Shown in pieces: positions 12,624 through 24,600 of a stretch of 64,000 nucleotides of DNA. The stretch is from Enoplosus armatus (lineage: Eukaryota; Chordata; Actinopteri; Centrarchiformes; Enoplosidae). Positions within the stretch are counted from its first letter, which is position 1, and every line of letters starts with the position of its first letter. Location of the stretch: positions 14,585,456-14,649,455 of the forward strand of contig NC_092182.1 in assembly GCF_043641665.1 (NCBI RefSeq), in the 5' to 3' direction. The notes below the pieces were generated by a model that did no database searches, was not told where the DNA came from, and saw only the letters and a program-made list of their open reading frames with translations. The position numbers and the translations under genes are program-made.

Positions 12624-14990
12624 AGACTCTCACCTGCAAATGAGAGAATCAACTTGTACCTTAATGACTTTACAAAGTCAGAGTAACAAATCCTTATGCT
12701 GAATATCCCAGACTTGTTCAGCTGGAGCATCAGAGCAGTGGGAAAAGACCTTTGTCGTACGGGGACCAGCTGAATCTTTGGGGGGGCTTTCTAAGCACAG
12801 CCTCTCCTACTACACTTTTAAGCATGATGTTGCCATGCTGTTAGTTTAATTTCCTCTTAATTCAGGTGGAATAATGTGATGAAAACGTGTTGGATTGTCT
12901 CATGACATATTGCTGTGAAACAGTCGAGTGCAAACTAAAATTTGACTTGCTGTTGCACGTGTCAGCCGTACTCACCTGCTGAACACTTACTTACTCATTT
13001 TTCTTCATCACAGTTTCCCTTTTCTAGTAAACAAATCTGGAAAGCTACATACCACAAAACATAATAACAGTGGCTACAGAACTTGGTGTTAATATTTGTC
13101 AAAATCCAGCTGACAATATATTTAGAGAAAATCCTTCAAGGCTTACCTTTAACAACAAATTTTAGGCTTTCAGAGCATATTTTAGTCTTTAGCAATTTGA
13201 TAGACATTGTAGCATCCCCTGTTGGAAGGATATTATGTGTGATACTATAACTGAACATGTTGATACTTTGTAAATAGCAGTCATTATCATTGTTTATATT
13301 ACAAGTCAATACTGTGCAGTGTGTAGATTTTGGTTGTAGGGAGATGGTTCATTATTACAGTGACTATCATGATGATGATTACGCCCTCGCATTGATGCTG
13401 GGGAAACAAATTTACGTTCAACATTATCTTATTACTTTTTTATTTTCCTTTCCTATAAAACAAAAATGAATGTACTTTCATGTTAGCCTTTGATAACACA
13501 GGGGCTGGGACAAGGATTCGGACTGTGTTCTTTCATTTTTAGCCTTAAATAAATAACACAAAGGGGTCTTGAGTCTTAGCATTTATCTTAGTACATCCTT
13601 TTTACAAATCTGTTGGAAAGAACTACTGAGCATTTAGACAGTCGGTGTCAAACTCTAAAAAACACAAGTGTGGGGCAGATTCAGCATTGTGACTAAAAGC
13701 ACCAAATGTGAAAGCCAAAAGGAGCACAAACCACAGTTTAATGTTGCCTGCTCATTCGCAAGAAGCTGGTCACCTGTCTTTCGTTGCAGTTTTTTACCTT
13801 AGCGTTCCAACCATCTGTTGATATATCACTCAGTCAACCTACACCTGACGTAGTTTCTGATGGATTATTTTCAGAACCTTGCTGAGAACAAATAGTACCT
13901 AAACTGTAGAAAACATTGCATTCACACAGCCTCAGTGTATAAAACCTTAAGTCAATGTAGCCACCAACCATCAAACCAGATAACATTTCATCATTACAAC
14001 CACCTGTGACTGTGACAGAACCAGGTCAGGGCAGGTGGTGTGGTGGCCTTACCAAACTGACAGTGCCATTATGTGGTAGCTTTTCACAGAGGTGTGTCTT
14101 TAAGAGCAGTGCAGTGTAAGTAGCTTCTGTGAGTAGTGTCAGTCAGTGTAGGTCTGCAGTGCTTTAGGGAGTTTAGGTCTTTGCTGTTCTCTGTAGCCTT
14201 GTGTTTCTGTGTTGTGAGGACACCTCAAGGTATGTAGATTTAGGGAAGTCCCTTTCCTCCGTTGGTAAAATAGGCTAGATGCCATGGTTATTAGCCTTTA
14301 GAAAACACTGGATAACCTGAGACAACAGGTCATTCCCGATGACGTTACTTTTTTTTTTTTGTGGAGATGTTTTCTTGTGGGGACCTTTTTTGCTCCCACA
14401 GTCTTTAGTACTGTTCACTTTTTGTTATTTTTGCTACTGGCTCCTTCCCTGTTTTGGATGCTTCATTTCTATCATCAAGGACGTCTCTAGTTTTCTTCCG
14501 CGTGTCTTGGGGACGTGTGGTGGTTTGTTTCAGGAGGTGGAGCTGGCACTTTTGAATAAGGATCATATCTGCTTGCGAACTGTACAAGGTACATCAAACT
14601 GACGCCATGTCTTTCTTCTCAGTCTTCTCTTTCCGTTTGGAAACACTTTGCATTTGAATCTTGGGAATCATCGGTTTGTAAAACAAAACCTGTCGGCCTG
14701 TCAGTTATGTGCATTTTTATGTTTCATTTTTTTTTAAATGTTTTTTATAACTTCTTATTGGTATTCACTCACCTGGCAGTTGTTTCCCTTATTTCAGTGT
14801 AAGTGTCTGAAATGTATTTATTTATGATGGAAAATATATTGTTTTTTGTAATTACGTTTTTTAACCTTTTGTTCACTTTGACCCATTGACGGCTGATCCA
14901 GTAAGAATTTCGTACATGCAGCCTAGATCGAAGCAGAATATGACTGTGTTATCAATGTTATTTTAACAATAAAACACTCTTCTATTGCAG
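12115..14990 (+). other. rad54l2: Probable rad54l2 3' UTR (short and long forms)
   Basis: No other gene lies between the rad54l2 stop codon and the cyb561d2 3' end. An AATAAA at 12428-12433 would end a short UTR of about 330 bases. A second at 14968-14973, followed by T-rich sequence, would end a long form of about 2.9 kb. The stretch holds a CA microsatellite and no convincing coding exon. Use of the distal site is inferred and needs transcript data. Confidence 0.45.
12568..12620. repeat. (CA)n microsatellite
   Basis: An uninterrupted AC/CA dinucleotide run of about 26 units, followed directly by a short GA run. It lies downstream of the proximal rad54l2 polyadenylation signal, so it would be in the long 3' UTR form only. 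Confidence 0.97.
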
Positions 14991-15381
14991 TGTGAATCAT
15001 TTACAAATGCTTTTAATTCACAACATATCTTCAGTATGATGTATTATCTTATTTATTCAAACATGTGGCTAAAGTAATCAAAGGCAGCATAAATAGTCAA
15101 AGCCAGGACAATAAGCAACCTGAGATACAAAAATTCAACATATAGTCAGGGCTGTAGCCAGGATTTTAGAAACACTGAGGTCATGAATCCAAAAACTTTT
15201 TTTACTAGCCACTAAAAAGAACGTCATGTTTTATTTTTCAACTTATATTTTATGTAAATTTTATCTCATGATAAATTGTGTCAAAACCCTCTTCACACAA
15301 CACATTTTGTGATCTCTGTAGAGAATATTAAAACTCCTTATTTTCATTATTTTTGCCATGTTCACCGTCTTAGTTCAGCAG

Positions 15382-15445
15382 GTTAATTAGCACTACAAAG
15401 TAGAGCTGAGGCAGATGGGAATGTCAGGTATTTGGTCATAACCTG
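15382..15445. repeat. Fragment of a common fish interspersed repeat
   Basis: The segment with GGTTAATTAGCACT, then GAGCTGAGGCAGATGGGAA and TATTTGGTCATAA, resembles a repeat I remember from many spiny-rayed fish genomes. A fuller copy of what looks like the same family lies at 61880-62238. Recognised from memory, not aligned; the class is unknown to me. Confidence 0.5.
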
Positions 15446-15839
15446 GAGCCAGCATGGCTAAAAATATCAGAAACCACTCAAAAAAGCCCAACCTGTGAAA
15501 TATGTGTGTAATTGTCAAATGGAAGTCATTGCCCTACCCAAATTCCTACAAGAAAAATACAGAAGACATGACCTCAGTGTCCTCAATGGTAACTACAGTC
15601 CTGTGTAAATTATTTAAAAAAAAAAAAAAAAGGCAAGAAAAGAATATTTCATTAACCACATTTGGCACCGGCGCTTCATGATATGACAAGACCTTCTGAT
15701 TACAGCAGCAGAAATCAGTTCCTTTATCATTTTCATGCAAATCAAACTGATTGCACGTGTGTGTAATGAAATCTCGTAGGCAAACCTCGCATAAGTATTC
15801 AGTGAGTCATCTGTTAAAGTGTCAATATTGTGTCTTCTG

Positions 15840-16976
15840 TCAGGACTGCAAGCGCTTCTTAGCCATGTACGCTCTGGTGACTTGGTTCATCATGGCGAGG
15901 GCAGTGAGAGCGGGGCAGAGTGCTGACAGGTACCAGGTGTACTCCCTGACAGATGCAGCGAACCAGGCAGAGCTGAGGCCGAGGAGCAGGCTGGCACTGC
16001 CGAGCAGGTACGTGACGAGTCCAGAGGCTGCGTGGTAGCGTTTGAGTTTGGCCAGGGACCAGCCTTTGGCCAGAGAGTGGTAGATGAGAGGCACAGCTGC
16101 CAGAGACTGCAGCCCCACCACGCACACTGTGAGCAGGCCCAGCAGACCGTGCCACGAGGTGAAGTGGGGTTTACCGTTCAGGTGTTTGTTGTACGAGATG
16201 GCTGCCAGACCCAGGACTGCACAAGACACACAGAGGCACTGCAGGATCCAGTGAACACGACCTTTCGTCTTGTGGGAAAACCTTTTGATGGGGGATCCAT
16301 GGGGGGAGAAGAGGAGTATGGCTTCTGTCATGAAGAAGGAGAACTGGTGGAGAAGGAAAGAAAATTAAATAGGGCTGCTACTGACAATTACTGTCATTAT
16401 TGATTAATCTGTAGGTTTTCCTGATTCATTGATTCATCTTTTGATCAATCTAATACCGAACGTCCATCACAATTTCCCTAAAGCCCACGTTGACATGTTC
16501 AAATTGTATGTTTGAGGAGCTGGAACCATTACATTTTGGGAATTTAAACACAAACAGTGCCAAGTATACGTTATATAATATATATATGTATACTCTGTTG
16601 ATAAACCAATTGATTAACGGACTGTTTCAGCTTTTGAAATAAAAATTGGAGGGGTTGATTGAACTTCTTACACGTGTTTACAGCTAAAAATATCTATTTT
16701 GAAAGCTTCAACTTACCGCTAGTGTCATAAAGAAAGGATGCCAGGAAAACCAGCCTAAAATAAAACAAACGGATGAAATCAAATCAACAAATGGTATGCC
16801 AACAAAGTCAGGGACAATGGAGATGTTTGATTAGAGCACTCACTTGAACCCGGTCGAGACAGAACTGCAATGAATACAGTGAAGACAACGCAGATAAAGT
16901 GGGTCAGCACTGAGGAAGCTGTTCTGGTAAAACCGTATATCCGAGGCTCGGATTCAGTCTCTTTGTTGTGACTCAT
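15840..16976 (-). CDS. cyb561d2: Cytochrome b561 domain-containing protein 2
   Basis: A multi-pass b561-type membrane protein that moves electrons across an internal membrane, with ascorbate as the likely donor in this family. Three coding exons on the minus strand, 16976-16844, 16754-16717 and 16343-15840, join in frame to 224 residues (human 222). It starts MSHNKETESEPRIYGFTRTA and shows six hydrophobic segments. Four histidines fit the two-haem ligand pattern: H50 in SWHPF, H88 in RVHWIL, H122 in SWHGLLG and H161 in RYHAASG. The C-terminal part, SGLVTYLLGSASLLLG and then ALAMMNQVTRAYM, is close to human. The gene is tail to tail with rad54l2; a possible minus-strand AATAAA lies at 15052-15057. 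The promoter should lie just right of 16976. The assignment is firm; the in vivo substrate is not readable from sequence. Confidence 0.96.
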
Positions 16977-19860
16977 GTTAAAGACGACTAATGTGCAGCT
17001 ATGCGGCTCACCTGCAACCGACCCACGCCAGGTTGTCGCCTAAAGTGAACTCGCAGTTTCAGCCAACAGGAACCCGGAACTGATGGTGAATGGCAGGTAA
17101 CCGTTAGCTCCTCCTGCTAAACTTTAGTTGGCTTAAAGCAACAAGATGAGACTTTAACAGAAGCCTACTTTACCAGATAACTGTCACATCACGGTAACTT
17201 CACCCATCATTGACTCATCTGTTCCCAAGTGTGGAAAACCAGCGTGCGCTACGTTGTTACGTAGCTCCGCCGGCCGGAAAAAGATATTTCCGGTAAGTTT
17301 TTTCAGAAGAAAGTGTTGTTTTACCAAACAACAATCTCTAAATAGACTACAAACATCTCAAAATACAACCTGTGGTCGTATTATTCTCAGTTTTTAACCA
17401 GTAGTTCTGGTAGTTTTATTTCTAAAATGCGTTTGGCCACATGAACCAGTACATTATCAAATGACATGATAAGTGTCAAAATTTACACGTCACATTCCTA
17501 AATTATTTTGAGTAGTACTACCTAAGGAACAGCTCATGGTAGCCTTGTAGCCCGATAGCAGGTTAATCGTCCATGGTATGCCCACATAGTTGTGTTTATA
17601 TATTTTTCAGATCTGTGTCACAGATTGAGAAGAGTTGTAGCTGTGAATTAAATTACTCTTACAATACAAATGAATAGTTTAAACCTGTTTCCAAATGTTT
17701 AACTAGCTCACGCTTTTATTTTGAAACCGGAATGCCCGGAAATCTCTGCTTATTCTGGTTAATTTAACACACCTACTCCTGGCTGACGTGGACGCCTCCT
17801 AGAGAGATCCTGCACACACATTTAGGGAAAGCAGATCTTTTTCTGGAGTCGTATTTAAAGTTGTACCATTCGTTGAGATGTCATTCAAATGTGTAAAAAT
17901 AACCACTGATAAAGATTGCAGTGAGTGTAAAAAACAGTTTCGGGCATGTTGTTGGTGAAGGATGTGATGTCTCAGGCTTATAGGCTACCACCTATTCCAC
18001 ATCCAACAACTGAGTGGACTCTCACTGGTCAGCTGTTCACTGCTTATTGTGCTCCAATTACTCTCTAATAAGCTTGTGACTCTGCAGGGCCTCCACACAG
18101 TGGGCACACAGGCAGCAGCCACAGCAAGAGAAGAAACAACAACATGGTCATTCAGGACATCCCTCTCTCTCTCTCTCTTTTTGTCTCTGTCTGTCTATCC
18201 CTCTCCGTCTAACATGCACTGAGATTGTTTGTTTCTTTGTTTATTTATTTCTGAGAGAAGTCAGACTTGGCAGGGTTCCTATTGCAACTGGTTACTTTGC
18301 AGATTTTTCATACAAAATATATGATCATCTTATCAAATGTGTTTACTTTATATTTTGCTGGTAATACTTCCTACTTTTATTGAAGTACCTAGGTAAGATT
18401 TTGATTGCAGGACTTATACATATAATGCTCATAATTTAGTATTTTTACATTGTTGTATTGCTGCTTTTCTTTCATTACTGGAGTCGACATGAGTGTCAGG
18501 ACAGCCTACAAGTGCATCAAAGATTTATTCTATGATTTCAAACATGTCTTTTTTTCAATATAGATTTGGTACAATGTCCCACAACCTCTCTCTAGATTTA
18601 CTTGCAGCTCTGTCTTCAAACCTAGACAGACCGTCCCTGCCACTGTGAACTTTCTTCTGTCTACAAAGCTTTAAAGAATGAATGAACTCAGTGGAGTAAA
18701 TGAGAGAGTGGCACTCATTATGAATCCTCATATCCTTGAGAGAGATAGTACAGAGTAAGAAGAGTCTTTCATCTGTCCCCCACATTTGAGCCTGGAGCCT
18801 TTTTCCTCATTGAGCGATTTCCAAATGGCCCTTAATTAAACTTTAAACAGTCTTTTCATTCCAAACGGAGAAAAGTGACTAATTCTGTTGCAGATTGATC
18901 AATGGTATTATTCATGAGGAGATTTATTATACTTTACTGACTCATTTAAATCCCTTTTTGACAAAATTCTGACATTTTACAGAGTGTGATTTTTGCTTTG
19001 GTTAGGCTATAAAATAATTAAGTTGTAGATTGTATTATAAATGGACATCCTATTTTATAGAGGTTTGAAGCGAGACTGTTCTGATATACCACCAAAAATT
19101 CACTTCTCAACTTTAATTTTATTGACCCCAAAGGAAATCAGTTTTACAGCTGGCTGAAACAGACTTAAACATCAAATACATAAAACATACCAAAATACAT
19201 GAAATATCTAATATAAATTTGTAAAACATAATGCTAAAGCCTCTCACAGTAACATTTCCACTGTCCGTGGTTTAAAAAACAAAGTGGGTACCACTTTCTA
19301 ATGAAGCATCATTTATGAAGAGTTTATAAATTGTACCTAACGTCTTTATTAATGGTTAATATATAATTTACGAATACCTTATAAACTATTAATAAGTGGT
19401 TGCCAGGGTGAGAGAAATCCCCTGCCATGGTGTTTTTCCTTTCTATTTGGTAATGATACAGTTGTGAATATTGATAAGGAATTCATAAATACGTTCTAAT
19501 AAAACCTAAAGTCTGCAGTAAGACATTCATAAACGACTTATTGCCATCTTTTTTTATTTATTTATTTTTTGAATATTTTTACAATAATCCATGAAGGATA
19601 AAGGGATTTTTCACAATCCAGGCAACCCAGTAGTTGTTTTTATTATTCATCCATCACTGTACACATACAGTCGTGTTGTTGCTCGTGTGAGGACAGAGGG
19701 GATTCCTCCGGTGCTGCCTCACCACTCAGGATGGTTTAATACACAGACGGGATTAGACGGTAATCCCACACTCTCAATGTGCATGCGCAAACTGGAGTGC
19801 GTGCGTCGGGCGAGGGACGGTTCGGTGGCGATACAAGCGACAAACTGCGTTCACTCTCCA
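16977..19860. other. cyb561d2 promoter side and intergenic spacer; no gene seen
   Basis: The first 300 bases are the presumed cyb561d2 5' UTR and promoter. The remainder up to the putative rassf1 first exon is AT-rich with no credible coding exon. A stretch near 18300-18490 resembles a decayed piece of the hAT-type repeat at 20391. Zmynd10 and nprl2, which occupy the matching interval in human, are not present. Confidence 0.55.
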
Positions 19861-19861
19861 A

Positions 19862-19900
19862 ATCTCCTCTGCGCTAAATAGCGGTGATGAATTAAACAAG
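19862..19900 (+). other. rassf1: Candidate non-coding first exon (end) of rassf1
   Basis: Sequence ending ATTAAACAAG at 19900 is followed by a strong donor GTAAGGTC. The local sequence is relatively rich in CG dinucleotides (about 19700-19870), which would suit a promoter. Joining to the coding exon acceptor at 21383 or 21530 is inferred; the true left edge is unknown. Confidence 0.35.
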
Positions 19901-20390
19901 GTAAGGTCATTTTTTAACGGTTTGTCTGTCGGCAAATCCGAAGATTTGTTCGGGTGTCACTGTGAACTGAGTTTGTCGTCCCGTTTCAGACAGGATTAAA
20001 CCGGGCTGTCCCGTTACAGACTGAGCTGCATTTCGCAACAAATGACAGATTAAAGAATAATCTAAACATGCGCAGGTGATGCTAAATTTCACGCGAAAAT
20101 AATTTAAATAATTTAAAAGCACCAAAATATGCATGGATGATCCCGTCACAATGCGCTCTTGTTGCCCTGTGTGGATACTTGCGCCGTGTGGTGACCCACT
20201 TGGCAGATATGGAGCCCCGGGTTGTTCATATTCAAGTCACAATGAGGCTCCACAGCTCCAAACTAATGAAACTAAGTTTCTGATGCACATGTGAACATTT
20301 TAGACTTATTCTTCCTAATGACACTGCAGAAGAATGTTTTCAGCTCTACAGTTCAGAAAGTGAGTTTTGTTGTCCTGCTGTGTCTGTCAC

Positions 20391-20887
20391 TGTGATGGAA
20401 GAAGTTTTCAGATTATTTACTCAATACTCCATTACAAGTGAAAGTCCAGATTTAAAATCTTACTCACATAAAAGTATTTACTATATAAGTATCAGCAAAA
20501 TGTACCTAAAGTCTCAAAACTATAATCATTATGCAGCAGAATGAGCCCTGTCAGTGTTACATTATCATATGTTTTATCAATTGATTAATATCACTGATTT
20601 ATTAACATGTAAGCAGCATTTTTAATGTTGCAGTGCAGCTCATTAACATTACACAATGCTGCGTAGTTTAATCCACAACTATACTTCATATTTTATAAAG
20701 TGATCATATGTTTAATCTGCAACATTATAGTTAAACTGGTTAAACTGGTTAAAAGGTATAAACTGAAGGAATTGTACAATATTTCCTCTTGAAACGTATA
20801 AATGGAAATACTCAAGTAAAGTACTGTACAAGTACATTAAATGTGTACAGTACATGAGTAAATGTATCTAGTTACATTCCACCACTG
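20391..20887. mobile_element. hAT-type non-autonomous element with 8-bp target duplication
   Basis: The left end TGTGATGGAAGAAGT and the reverse complement of the right end (CAGTGGTGGAATGTAAC) are imperfect inverted repeats. The element is flanked by TCTGTCAC (20383-20390) and TCTGCCAC (20888-20895), an 8-bp duplication with one mismatch, the hAT signature. The interior has no coding capacity; its AAGTA-rich pattern with CAAGTAAAGTACTGTACAAG is a common fish repeat. It sits in the 5' intron of rassf1. A related piece lies near 44500-44925. Confidence 0.7.
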
Positions 20888-21606
20888 TCTGCCACACTCA
20901 ACACCTTTAGCTTTTATACATGCATACATGACATTATATACATTTAAAAACTTAAAACCAAGGCTGTGGGCTTTTTACTTCCATTGTGTTGGCAGTTATC
21001 TCTGAAATGACAGATTCAAACTAGTTCTGTGGTTTTTGAATTTAATCAAAGAAATGGCGTTGGCCCACTTTTTGTGTTTCGTCTAAAATATGCAGTTTTG
21101 TTTCACTGTCACAGTCAGAAAAACAGTATGAGTTGTCCCAGGATTGCACAGGATTATGCAAGTCATTTTGACCCACATTTTATTATAATCATCTGAATCC
21201 TGGATAAGATTAATCTTTAGTTTTACTGTTTGTGAAGCACATACCACAATACAGAATAGACATTGACTTCATGAATTTTATTACTTGAATTGAAACTGAT
21301 TTAAATATGTCAGAATATTTCATGTTAAACCAACCTATACATGTTTTTGTTGTATTGTACACAAACTTCAAACTGTCTTGCAGCTCTTAAGGACTCAGTG
21401 GCCACCGGTTCATCTGCACAACACACCGATCTGGAAGTGGACCCAATCAAAAAACGTACCTGGAGCCCGACGTTCACAACATCCTCATTAAGGATGCAGG
21501 GGTGCACATACTAAATCTGTCTCCTCTCAGGGCTGGATGTACAACCATACTAGCTCATGGACAGCAAGTGCACACTTGACATGTCAGCATCTGTATCAAG
21601 GACAAC

Positions 21607-24600
21607 ATGTCTAAATGTGAGCTGATTGAGCTGAAGGACCTCAGTGTAAATGATCCCATTGAGCTGGCTGCTCCTGTGGCCCGCCGAGCCCCGCCGCCTG
21701 TAAACCCAGGTCAGCCAAGCCACTTCCATGTCGTCCGTCTGGTTGGAGACAGCGTCAGCATTGAGGCCCCCAGGTGTCAGATAGGAGAGGCTGGAGTAGG
21801 TCATGACTTCCAGCCCTACAGTCACACCCATCTCACCTGGTGTGACCTGTGTGGAGAATTCGTCTGGGGTCTTTATAAGCAAAGTTTACGCTGCGCCAGT
21901 GAGTACCTTCTGCATGTGAATTTGTTTAAAGGATGCGTTTGGTAATATTCTGTATTTTTTCTTATTATCACCAAATCCCTTGAAAAGACCAAAACCAACA
22001 ATGAAATGAAAAGTATTGCCTGTGTAGCCAAAGCCTTATTCCTCTGTGCCATAGATCTCTGCTGTTGTCAAAAAAACTATTAAAAGCACATCAATGACCC
22101 AAACCGTTCCTTCAACATGTTCCTTCAACACCATCAACATGGGCGCTGCAGTTTATATTGAGTCAGTCCCACATTCACCGTCCTGCTGCTGTAAATACTC
22201 ACTAGAGCATTAAATGTGTATTTATCCATGGCTGAAAATAGTCCCTAACAAATGCACTATTTACTTCTGTTTGACTAAGATTTGCTAAAAACGACAGTGC
22301 CCAGCTGTTTAGTAAATTATTTAGCCATATTTATAATTGAAAGAATATATCAGAGCCTGGTTTTTAAAGATGAAGAAAGTCTTTCGTAGGAACAAATGGG
22401 CTTGGCGCTAAGAGCAGGTTGGGGAAGAAGAAAATAGACTAATGCATTGTTGATTTTGGCAATAAGAAAAATATAGAATAACATAAGCCTTATCCTTTAA
22501 GTTTGGTGTGTACACAATAAGGATGTTTTTCTGCAACCATTGACTTAAAAGGCAAAGACCAGCCACTAAATCTCATTGCATGAGACACATACATTATATT
22601 AGGCTGTCTTGAATCATCATGTTCCAGATTTGGGCTTAATAATAGACATTGTGAAACAATGTGGTTGTAAAAAGTTCGTAAATAACACTGGTATGAATAT
22701 AAAACCACTAACCTTTCAAGAAATTGCTGAAATTTGGATAAAACAATTGACCTTGGCTGAAATGGCTGAAAATGCCCTTAAATTAAAGCCCATGATAACT
22801 AAGTCATGTCCACCCAAAGCTCACAGAGCTGTGATACATTCTTCATTTTCCAGTATCACCAGAATGCAGGATGCTCATGTTATTTTTCCATTTCATGAGA
22901 AACTGTATCACAGAGTTGGTCCTAATCTGTAGGAAGCTCTGGGAAGCGTCATGTTGGTACAGGCAGTTCCTGGGAATGTATTTGTTTTTCTTCAGGCGTT
23001 TCGGTTCCAGTTAAACACAGAAAATGAACTGCTGTACCATTTAGATACAAACAGGTGACAGAGTGATAACAGCTTATAATTAACATCCTATTAATTATCA
23101 AACATAAGCTATTTTTATTTTGTACATACAAAAATGTGGGCATGTTGCTCCCATGCATAGATAATGCATCTAGGTTAGTGTGCTTTGGGTGAGATTACTG
23201 AACAAAATCCACACCAGAGCGCTCTACACAACAAGTGTTGACCTCTAGCCAAAGCATTGCTGAAAAGGCTAAATTTGCCCCCTCTAATAGTGAACGCTCT
23301 CTCTCTCTCAGACTGCAGTTATACTTGTCACTACCGCTGCCGACCGTTCATCCAGCTGGACTGCAGCACAGACGCAAGTTTATTAATACACCAGGAAGAC
23401 TTCTCTGTCGACTCTATCGAGACAGACACAAATGTGGTGAGGAACAAAGCTACAATCACATATTTTATCAATAGTACATTTGTATAGAAATATTTGTCTT
23501 CATTGGATTGTTTTTTTATTTTCTGAAATTCATATTTTACAGATCATTTACAATAGAAAAGGAAGTCTAAATTGTGATTCAGTGATTTAACTGTACAACC
23601 AAACAATGAACATTTTTTTCAGGAAAAAATAGTTGGTAGGTCAAAGCAGACGGAGGCTACCAGATTGTCTACTGCTGTCCACTGAGCATCAGTGTGCCAT
23701 ATGTCCTCAAAGATACTGGTTTTATTGCATCCTCATTGTCAAGGCATCTATACAGAAAGTCATTTGGGAGAGAGCTGAGGGGAGGGGAGAACTTAACAAC
23801 TTCACGATAAAACAGCTGTCTTTATTTCAGAACCGCAAAAATAAACTACCGAGACCTGTGGACCAGTACTGGTTTCATGTTTTTAAGCTCAAACCACATT
23901 AATATGAAGTCTACTATCGTGTCCGATGGAACATTCTTTTAGACCTGAAAAAAAAACCAGGATGAATCTCCTTCTAGATAGAAGGATCGTTTTCTATCAT
24001 TTATAATTTACCATATCAAAACGTCACCAATAGCTTTATTTTTGGCACAGATTCAGACATTTCTTCCAAATACAGAAGGTCAGAAAGCATGATTTCAATC
24101 AGGTTTCATCTACAAAAAATAGAACCAGAACATGTAGTCATGTCTGACTGAGAGCTTCCTGCTTTATGAAAAATTGATTAATCATGATTTTCTGAAGCCC
24201 TAAATGATTGCCCCACTAAACCATAATTCAACTCTAAAATCTGTTGATATGTTCACATACATCAACAATAACATTGGGTGAAAGTTTTGCCCGTAGGATA
24301 ATTTGAGCAGACCTCCCTGGGAGTGGGCTGCCCTCTTTGTGACATCTTTGTGAGGTTTTATTGTCAGGGAGGAGAAAATGGAAATGCAGAGGTCAAAAGA
24401 GCTGTTAGTAGAATCAGATCTGTCCAGACAGAAGAGAGAGACAGAGGAACGCTGAGACATTTCCGACATTCAACTCCAGAAATAAGTAAAGGGTTAGAGC
24501 AATGACAAAAATCTGAAAAGGTTTGCTAAAATCCCCGCTCACCTGAACCTTGGAGATGACCTGGGGAAGCACAGCGAATGACCCATTCTGTAGTCTGGAG

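Noticed and set aside
14339..14602. An 87-codon hydrophobic open frame downstream of rad54l2
   Set aside because: It is T-rich 3' UTR-like sequence; the hydrophobic residues follow from base composition. No conserved motif.
22609..22932. A 107-codon plus-strand open frame inside a rassf1 intron
   Set aside because: No similarity I recognise, no splice signals tying it to neighbours, and it lies in a repeat-bearing intron; most likely chance or decayed repeat.
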